DNA from: Posidonia oceanica
Taxonomy: Eukaryota > Streptophyta > Magnoliopsida > Alismatales > Posidoniaceae
Length of the DNA stretch: 64,000 nt
Reading direction: 5' to 3'
Assembly: GCA_037176725.1 (NCBI GenBank)
Contig: JAZBRS010000023.1
Coordinates: 29,135,001-29,199,000 of the forward strand
Shown: piece after piece, positions 57,239 to 64,000 of the stretch
Layout: the number at the start of each line of letters is the position of its first letter
How positions within the stretch are numbered: position 1 is the stretch's first letter
The notes under the pieces: model-generated
Seen by the model: only the letters and a program-made list of their open reading frames with translations
Databases searched by the model: none
What the model was told of the DNA's origin: nothing
Made by a program: the position numbers and the translations under genes

Positions 57239-57711
57239 CCAAGCATGCACGACCTCCTCGAGCTTGCACTGCTGCCGGACGTCGATCGGAGCACGCCTCC
57301 TCCTCACGGCAGTGGAAACACTTGGCCAGGGCAGACACAGGCGCCCTCCGTTTCCTTCATCACTCTCTCTGACTCTCTCTTGCACTAATGGAAAAGAGGA
57401 GGAGGAGAAGAAGTAGAGAAAGAAGGAGAAGAAAGAAGAAGAAGAAGACGAGGAAGCTTTGGAGAGTTCTCTCCTTCTCAAGCCCTGCCGACAGCCGCCC
57501 TGGAGTTGAGGGGAAAGAAATGGCATCTGCATGGCTTGGAGCCATTTCTCCCATTCTTTAATCAACTTTTTGCACGAAAATTACGCAAAGCCCTTCCTCC
57601 TTCCCACAAACTTCAAATCTCCCAAACAACTCCCAAAAATCTCACCAGATAATCTTGCTAATTACCTGTGCTAAAATTAACCGCTAGTTATAGAAAAACC
57701 TGGATATTACA
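57239..57711 (-). mobile_element. LTR fragment F (minus strand), probable
   Basis: On the minus strand this begins TGTAATATCCAGG at 57711, an LTR start common in chromovirus-type Ty3/gypsy elements, and it is cut at 57239 by the end of LTR E. It contains an AGAAGAAG-rich stretch at 57390-57460. The ORF 57565-57095 crosses the junction and is a low-complexity artefact. The call rests mainly on the terminal motif. Confidence 0.4.
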
Positions 57712-57891
57712 GTGGGCTTTATAGTACCATCTCTTTCATATGCCCAAACCTACAAATTGTTGCAATCAGTATGCAATGCTCAGAGATTAAGATTGTTGTA
57801 AATTTTTAAAACAAGACAAAGTTGTCAAGGAACGTACCAAAAGTGCCCAAACACAATCTAGGCAATATGATTTTAGTTGCTCCAAACTATC

Positions 57892-58386
57892 CTAGATAAC
57901 CTCTGATGTATAGAGGACCCAGTTGTAGGTTGATAGTCCTTGTAGGTCATCAATATACCGGAGCAGCCAGGATGGAAATGCACAACTTGAATTGGGTATC
58001 AAAAAAGTGGAAAATAGTAAACAAATCCAAAGTTTTACAGCTATATCATCGTCCTCAGAATTTTGTTTATTGATTACTACTCGAAGTTCTTTCTCGACAT
58101 CCCTTTTTTTCACCCTTGTCTTCCCTTTGAAGATTTTCTCCAATTGTGAGGTTGGTTTGTAGTTTTTTACCTCAACCAACACCATCTCATCTTTTGGTAT
58201 TTGTAGTATGTCTACAACATCATCTACACTAAATTTACATTTAACACTACCTAACAAGAAGTAGTGATCCCCCACATAATTAGAAACAATTGTGTCAAGA
58301 TCAGAATTTACAACTTTGCACAGTAGGATGTCCCAAAAATGTACAAATGGAGTCTTTTTTATTTTATCCACAACTCGGTCACTCAA
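57892..58386 (-). pseudogene. DUF1985/PMD-like gene fragment
   Basis: A 164-codon minus-strand ORF reads KIKKTPFVHFWDILLCKVV, then FLLGSVKCKFSVDDVVDILQ and AVKLWICLLFSTFLIPNSS, with SWLLRYIDDLQGLSTYNWVL near the end. This layout is like the N-terminal DUF1985 or plant-mobile-type domain found in host-like ORFs carried by Mutator-like elements. No Ulp1 protease catalytic part follows. Further coding-looking text (SEQAQDKNNHDDEFSCDERDE) lies at about 58610-58510 on the same strand and may be an upstream exon. A Mutator remnant lies 3 kb away. Confidence 0.45.
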
Positions 58387-59796
58387 TCTACCTTCAGAAA
58401 TTTAAGTAGTGCGTATGACACACATCTATGCTGATCTGTAAGATATAAAGTAAATAATATATACAACTCAATATACTGATTTATAAACTAATGCTTTATT
58501 GACGAATATTACGCAAGCTTACTCTTAGTTCTTTCATCTCGTTCATCACACGAAAATTCATCATCATGATTGTTCTTATCTTGAGCTTGTTCAGAAAGTT
58601 CAGCAATTTCCAACAGCTACTTCGCCTTGCTTCAGATATTTATAGAAGGACTTGATGTTGCCTTCTTAACTTGGGGAGTTTGTGTTAATCCCAAATTGAA
58701 AGTTGGGATCTCTTGATTCCTGTCAAATGTTATTAATTTCAGTATCACTAAATGTGATTATGTAACAGTATCGTCGAAACGAAAGAAAGAAATGATCATT
58801 GAACAAACATGAACTAAACAAGTACTTCTCGTTTAGGGAAAAATCATATGTATAGTTAAGGCCATAGACCAACAGAAGGACATTTTGTTTGGGAGGGATA
58901 AAAAATACATTAGTGAAAGTAAACTAAAACAAGATTTGATACCAAAACAGGATGTTTCATCGACCAAATACATTAATAAAACTGTAAAGTAAAAGTGATT
59001 GTGTAAGATCATTGAAAAGTTTAGTGAAAAAATGTAAAATAAATTAGGGCTTTTATTCGAGTGAAAAGAATATATAGATCTCAAAGACCAAAACTAAAAT
59101 AAACTTCGACGAAAACTAAAATAGGGCTTTTATTCCATGGAAACTAAAAGAGGGCTTCTCGTCCATGGGAATACAAGCATACAGATAAATATGGGGAAAT
59201 GTGGAATGAAAATTGAAGCATAAAACCAGAAAATAATGCTTCTTACCCAACTGTAGAAGCCTTTGTTTGTCGACGGCAGTCCATTTCATCAAAGGAGGTG
59301 TTGTCGATAGTTAGGAAAACTCCCCCTTTGAAGGCAGAAGGTGGTGTGAGGAGATGTCGTCTTCGATGGTGAAAGGAGTGGGAGTTGTTGTCATCAACAG
59401 TGAGCTTTCCTCTTTGAAGTAGGTCGCTCGATGCTGGAATGGGTGTGAAAGGACGGCGGTGTGAGTTTTGTAGACTAAAAGGTGTCATCGGCGGTGTGAG
59501 TTTTGTTTCCCCTTTCAACTATGTTACTTGGTGCTGGGATGAGAGGATCTGAAGGGACATGGACATGCTAACGATACATTCACTTTTTTTCATTTTGCAT
59601 GAAACAAAATGAATGCGGGAACTGCAAACGAGGTTTAGAAAATTGGTATGACTTATTACCATAACTTAGTTGCTTTTCATTGAATTTTGGACGATTAGGA
59701 TGTAAGCATGTGATTCAAGATGAACAATAATGATTATGGGCCTAATCATACAAAAGTGAAGACGGGCCTCTCTAGATATTAAGGAGAGGATCAGCT
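58387..59796. other. Unassigned AT-rich sequence
   Basis: Apart from the possible exon near 58610-58510, nothing is recognised. The ORF at 59243-59518 (minus) has no family features and overlaps a GGTGTGAG/TTGTCG repeat. Confidence 0.4.
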
Positions 59797-60260
59797 ATGA
59801 ACTATCCTTATTTGATAATTTTAGGGACAATTTTCAAAATCACGTGCTATAAATTTCAAAATCAAATTCATAGATCTAAATCTACATCATCTAGATTAAA
59901 TACACACCAAAATCTAAATCGTTTAGAAACACCTAATGTACATATCTATTTATATACAAATTCAACAGTTTTAAAACAAAAATCACTAGATTTCTAAGTT
60001 ATAAGTTTCAAAACGAAAATGTAATCCATGGATCTTAATATACGTCATTTAGATCAAGTATACACCAAAATCTATATCATTTAGAAATTCATAACATATA
60101 AATCTATTCATATACAAATTCAATCGTTCTCTATGAGTTATAACAAGGTATAATAAGTATATGCTAAATCTACTACTTAGGAATTTCAAAATCACTTGAT
60201 TTTCTATATACAAGTATTTTAAATAGTTTCGATCATATCTAGTGGTTTAGGTTTTTAATC
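59797..60260. repeat. Degenerate AT-rich direct repeat
   Basis: Segments of the type CCAAAATCTAAATC, GTTTAGAAA and AAATTCAACAGTT recur twice at about 125-bp distance (59880-59960 and 60050-60125). No coding features. Confidence 0.45.
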
Positions 60261-60284
60261 TAATGGTTAGATGTTGAAATATAA

Positions 60285-60480
60285 AAAGTTGTCTATATAT
60301 ATACGGATATTCATAAATTATCCGTATCCGTTAAAAATTCAAAAGACATATCCGTATCTGTTCAAATTCAAAAAATCATATCTGTATCCGTATTCGCTCA
60401 TGGATGGATACGGATATCCGTATCCGCTCATAAATGGATACGGATACGGATACAGATTTTTTACAGATATATCATATCCA
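60285..60480. repeat. GGATAC / GTATCC simple repeat cluster
   Basis: Units of GGATAC, ATCCGTATCCG and CGGATACGGATAC occur in both orientations, giving hairpin-forming text. The ORF over it (60271-60519) is a by-product. Confidence 0.6.
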
Positions 60481-60884
60481 TTTGCACCCCTATATATACC
60501 TATCCCTTTGACATTGTGACCTTTTACCTTTTTAGTTGTTCATCTTAAGTCTCGAGGGAACAGAACAGAGGCTTCCATGTTCCTTTGTTCCTTCCTTTTC
60601 ATCCTCAATTGAAACGACAAGGGATATGAAGATAGTACATTTGGATCCTATTTTCCCTTCTCTTGCCTATATTTATATATGAGGTTTGATACACAACCCT
60701 CTAATTGTGAATGTATTTTTGGGGTCTACAATGGAAATTTTTTTATTTAATTTTTTCAATTATCTCCTATTTTTCAAAATTTTCTATTATTTTTTATATT
60801 TTTTAAAATTTTTAGTTATTTTTGGGCTAGTTATTTTTTGCAAGAAAGGGTCATAGACTTTTTTACATTCTAATATTGTCCTTC

Positions 60885-61365
60885 CTGTCTCATTTCTTCT
60901 CAATCATGTCTTATTTCATATTATTCATGTCTCATTTCACCTCAATCATGTCTCTTTTCATCGTATTCATGTCTCTTTTCACCTCAATCATGTCTCATTT
61001 CACCTCAATCATGTCTCATTTCACCTGATCATGTCTCATTAGACATTATTATCAGGTTTGCAATATTATTAATGTCTCATTTCTGATGTTAATTTTAACT
61101 AATTATCTATCTGCAAAGTTGTGAACAGTCATCAGGTCTACTGAATGTTGAATCGTGTTTCTTTCTCTTGATTATGTCTCATTTCACATTAATAATGTCT
61201 CATTTTACCTTAATTATGTCTCATTTCATCTCAATCATGTCTCATTTTACCTTATTCATGTCTCATTTCACCTCAATTATGTCTCATTTCACCTTAATAA
61301 TGTATCATTTCACCTCAATCATGTTGCATTTCACCTTAATCATGTCTCATTATTATTAGGTTTGC
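60885..61365. repeat. 21-bp tandem repeat (ATGTCTCATTTCACCTCAATC)
   Basis: About 18 units of 21 bp lie in two blocks (60885-61075 and 61175-61365) around a more diverged middle. Variants differ at a few positions. As 21 is a multiple of three, the repeat gives an open frame with a seven-residue period (HVSFHLN), which I regard as non-coding. Confidence 0.85.
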
Positions 61366-61475
61366 AATATTATTAATGTCTCACAGAGTGTGATACAAAA
61401 ATTATCATGTCTCACTACACAGAATCATGTTTCACAGAGTGTGATACAAACATTATCAAATTTCACAGAGTGTTA

Positions 61476-61907
61476 CTATATTATCAACTCACAGGTACAT
61501 TTTTGCATTTCTTTGCATAGTGACCTAGCTGCTTGCATTTTTGCATTGCCTTTTAATTTTTTCATTACATTGTGATTCTCTTCTTGCCTTTCTTCTTCTT
61601 TCAAGTTGAGGCCGACACTCGGGAGGAAGGGGATGTCTGTCATCAACAACTGTAGGCCAATATTCTTTCCTTCTTGCAGGAGGAACTTTATCATTATAGG
61701 TGGCTCTAACTTTGTAGTTGTGACCCATTCCTCGTAATAGGCATATGCATCATGATAGCAGAAAGCAATACATGACATTGCATGTTCCCATGGAATGCCT
61801 ATGACATCAAATTTTCTATAAGACCAAGTTTTGTTACCAAGATGGATCTCCTCAGGTCCTTCAACTGAGTGAACTTGAAAACGATCAATTGAAGATGGGT
61901 ACACCAT
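61476..61907 (-). pseudogene. Mutator-like transposase C-terminal remnant with SWIM-type finger
   Basis: On the minus strand HLGNKTWSYRKFDVIGIPWE and HAMSCIAF match the SWIM zinc finger of MuDR-type transposases, but the Cys residues of the CxC and CxH motif are replaced by Trp/Tyr, so metal binding would be lost. The typical tail (KVPPARRKEYWP, DDRHPLPPECRP, ERRRKARRE) is in another frame at 61728-61525, and QAARSLCKEMQKCTC returns in the first frame, so at least two frameshifts exist. It is a dead fragment. Confidence 0.75.
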
Positions 61908-61951
61908 AAGGTCTCATCCTTGTTCCCTCGCAACATTTAAAATTTTATCTC

Positions 61952-62579
61952 TGTAGATATCCCATTTTCGCATTTTCGAGAGTCAATTAAGGATAGGAAA
62001 CCTTGAGGCTCCCTAAATCACATAACTAAGGACTTATAACACATTTTCTAGTTTTTCCCATAATTTATTTAAAAATATTACTTGATTTTACTTGATTCAA
62101 GGTCGTTAGCTGTGGCAGAGCTGACACACTCAAACTAGTAGCAAGTTTGAGTACCTTGAACACTTTTTCTCAGTATAAGTCTGTTAGCTGTGGCAGAGCT
62201 AACACTCTTATTCTACTCAAACTAGTGGCAAGTTTGGGTACCTTTTAACATTATTTAATGTGAGTTTATTAGCTATGGTAGAGTTAACACTCTCTTTGCA
62301 CTCAAATTAGTGGCAGATTTGAGTATTTTAATGTTAAATAACATGTTTTTACGATTTTATGGAATTTTTGAAGTTTTTTCGGACTTTTAAGGCTTCTCTT
62401 GGGATTAATATAAAAGACAGGGGGAAACTGCAAAAGACCAGCTCGCTGCCTGCCTCAAAGGCGATGGAGCTCATCACCACTCTCTATGGCGACAAGACTA
62501 GCCGCCAATGGCATAGGCAACTAGCAACCCTCGGGATCTCTCAAGTTATCTTCTGTCATCCTGTGCTTTAACATAATAT
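61952..62579 (+). mobile_element. LTR G, 5' part, interrupted by LTR H
   Basis: It begins TGTAGATATCCC and follows LTR C closely (CATTTTCG, GGATAGGAAACCTTGAGG). The left flank is the Mutator remnant region and lacks a PPT, so this is the start of a 5' LTR or a solo LTR. It is broken at 62579/62580 by the end of LTR H. Confidence 0.75.
62104..62323. repeat. Three tandem pairs of 21-bp and 23-bp dyads in LTR G
   Basis: Pairs lie at 62104-62124 with 62129-62151, 62183-62203 with 62216-62238, and 62267-62287 with 62301-62323. The first dyad is GTTAGCT-N7-AGCTAAC and the second CTCAAAC-N9-GTTTGAG. Starts are 79 and 84 bp apart. LTR C has one such pair (45573-45593 with 45597-45619). Confidence 0.8.
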
Positions 62580-64000
62580 TGTGACCGTCCCTCGCTCAGC
62601 CACGACGGGTCTCGCACGCTACCATAGCTCGCGTGCGATTGTGCCATGAGAGAGGGGGAAGCCACGGTCAGCAGTGAATCCAGGGAGAAAACTCGACTCG
62701 AAAACACCGGAAAAACACAAAGAAAGACACGAAGATAAGACAAAACGGAATCAATACCTAGTCTATTATCGGAAAGATGAGGAAAACCGAGGAAAGCATA
62801 GAAAACATGCAAGTGGATGCAATGCTATGCAAAATAAAATGACTCGTGCCTAGGATAATGGCATAATGGTCATTACAGGCCAAAGAAAGGGTAAGGACTC
62901 CTGTTACATGTGGGGAAGGTGTAAGGCACCCCCGACACGCCCGAGGAATCGGTCTTTCAAGGCTAATCGCTCGCATATGCGGGAATTTCGGCAAATGCTT
63001 GCCTTTAACTGTACGCTCGTAGGCGATAGATGCTATGCCATGCTATGAATGCTTTACTTGCTTAAATGCCATTTGAAAACATGCTATGCTTAGTGAAAAC
63101 ATGCCAAATATGGATGATTAGGGCTAAAATGCCATGATGCAATGGTAAAGCAATTAAGAAGCTAAAACAGAGCTAAACAAGCTAAGCGGATTTAAAACAA
63201 AGCGGCAAACAAGGGGCATCTATCCACTGTCTGGACAGTGAGCCAGTCGCCGATCACTCTGGCGACAGCACCCGTCGCCACTTGCTGCGGCAACGGCACA
63301 TGGCACCCCTCCGAGCAGCGACGACTCCAGTCGCCTGGTGGACAGGCGACGGAACCTGCTACTCACTACTGCAGACAACCAACTTCATCACCGGCAAAAG
63401 GCTAGCAAATCTACTCAAGTTAAGAAACCAGATGCATGGCAACACAGAGGGCACATTCAAGATCAAAATGAAACTAACATCGCACAGAATGGACGGCCGG
63501 ACCACGAGATGTGGAGGTCCAAAGTTGGTCGGAGGACTGCCATAAGCAACCAAACAGTCCCAGACAGTGACCTTTGGCGTCCATTTTGGCTATGCAAACG
63601 ATATTGAAAAATCGAAGTAAACATCCACATAGCAACATGGCATATCAGAGAACATATTCATGCAATAAAACTAGAAAAAATCGAGCTCGAACGGCCTCCT
63701 CTACCTCCGCCCGTTTCTCACCAAAAACAGACGTCCGCCGACCTTGGGGAAGGTCGGCAAGCCACTGGACGTTGCTACGAGGCTTGGGAAGGGCTGAGGG
63801 AAGAAGAGGGAGGTCCGAGGATGCAATGCGGGTGGCTAGGGCATTCTCCAATCGAGCTCAATGGCCTGACGGCCTCACACGGCCGGTGACGTCCTTCGCC
63901 GGAGAAGAAAACTAAAGACGGCGAACTAAGCTAGATAACGTGCAAATAAGTATCCAGGAAGCAAGAGTAGGATGCCACGAGGGCAGAAGAGGGCTCGCTC
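62580..64000 (-). mobile_element. LTR H, minus strand, runs off the window
   Basis: On the minus strand this is the 3' part of a Tat-type LTR ending in GGTCACA at 62580. The reversed GGTGCC(T)TACACC block is at 62915-62945. Short dyads lie at 63225-63240 (CACTGTCTGGACAGTG), 63246-63266 and 63330-63350 (GTCGCC-N9-GGCGAC). A further perfect hairpin GCCGACCTT/AAGGTCGGC is at 63737-63758. ORFs at 63282-63915 have no family features. Confidence 0.7.

Noticed and set aside
57095..57565. 156-codon minus-strand ORF with a Ser run
   Set aside because: It crosses the LTR E / LTR F junction and its middle is an AGAAGAAG repeat.
61155..61376. ORF with seven-residue repeats (HVSFHLN)
   Set aside because: Direct translation of the 21-bp tandem repeat; no start context or flanking gene.

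Overview
The window is plant nuclear DNA made almost entirely of nested LTR retrotransposons. Most belong to the Ty3/gypsy Tat group close to Ogre: very large size, a PBS matching tRNA-Arg, a second archaeal-type RNase H in pol, and extra ORFs of the DUF7745 and plant-mobile-domain (PMD) kinds. This points to a flowering plant with a large, repeat-rich genome. The species cannot be named from the sequence, and no intact host gene is visible.

Layout, innermost to outermost: solo LTR S (14640-20390) lies inside element A (1949-35996, about 34 kb, both LTRs present, TSD CATAG). A lies inside an LTR of element B (1-1948 plus 36002-36273). B's LTR interrupts the integrase of element C (36274-49040: integrase C-terminus, two antisense genes, PPT, 3' LTR). 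C interrupts the protease of element D (49041-56145, minus strand). D interrupts LTR E (56146-57238), and E abuts a minus-strand LTR fragment F (57239-57711). That is up to seven layers. To the right, 57712-61951 holds decayed non-LTR sequence with a DUF1985/PMD-like fragment (minus), tandem repeats and a Mutator-like transposase remnant (minus). Another LTR, G, starts at 61952 and is broken at 62580 by a minus-strand LTR, H, that runs off the window.

Element A encodes gag, protease, a long acidic Ser/Ala/Glu/Gln-rich linker, reverse transcriptase, RNase H, a second RNase H, integrase, then a sense DUF7745 ORF, two satellite-like arrays (56 bp and 28 bp) and a PPT. Its coding regions carry about 15 in-frame stops that look almost all like C-to-T changes, most of them CAG to TAG. 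Four direct comparisons with element D show CAG in one copy and TAG in the other. Element C carries a multi-exon PMD gene and a two-exon DUF7745 gene, both antisense between integrase and the 3' LTR.

The least explained signals are non-coding. First, paired short inverted repeats recur in several LTR families (58-bp double-dyad modules about 231 bp apart in B, C and D; 21+23-bp pairs in G and C; others in E and H), with arms that change together. Second, the PBS of A is repeated in three to four tandem modules of about 140 bp, with an echo of it inside the U5 of most LTRs. Third, the 56-bp and 28-bp arrays of A share one GATA-type hairpin unit. Calls rest on reading motifs by eye; no database search was run.
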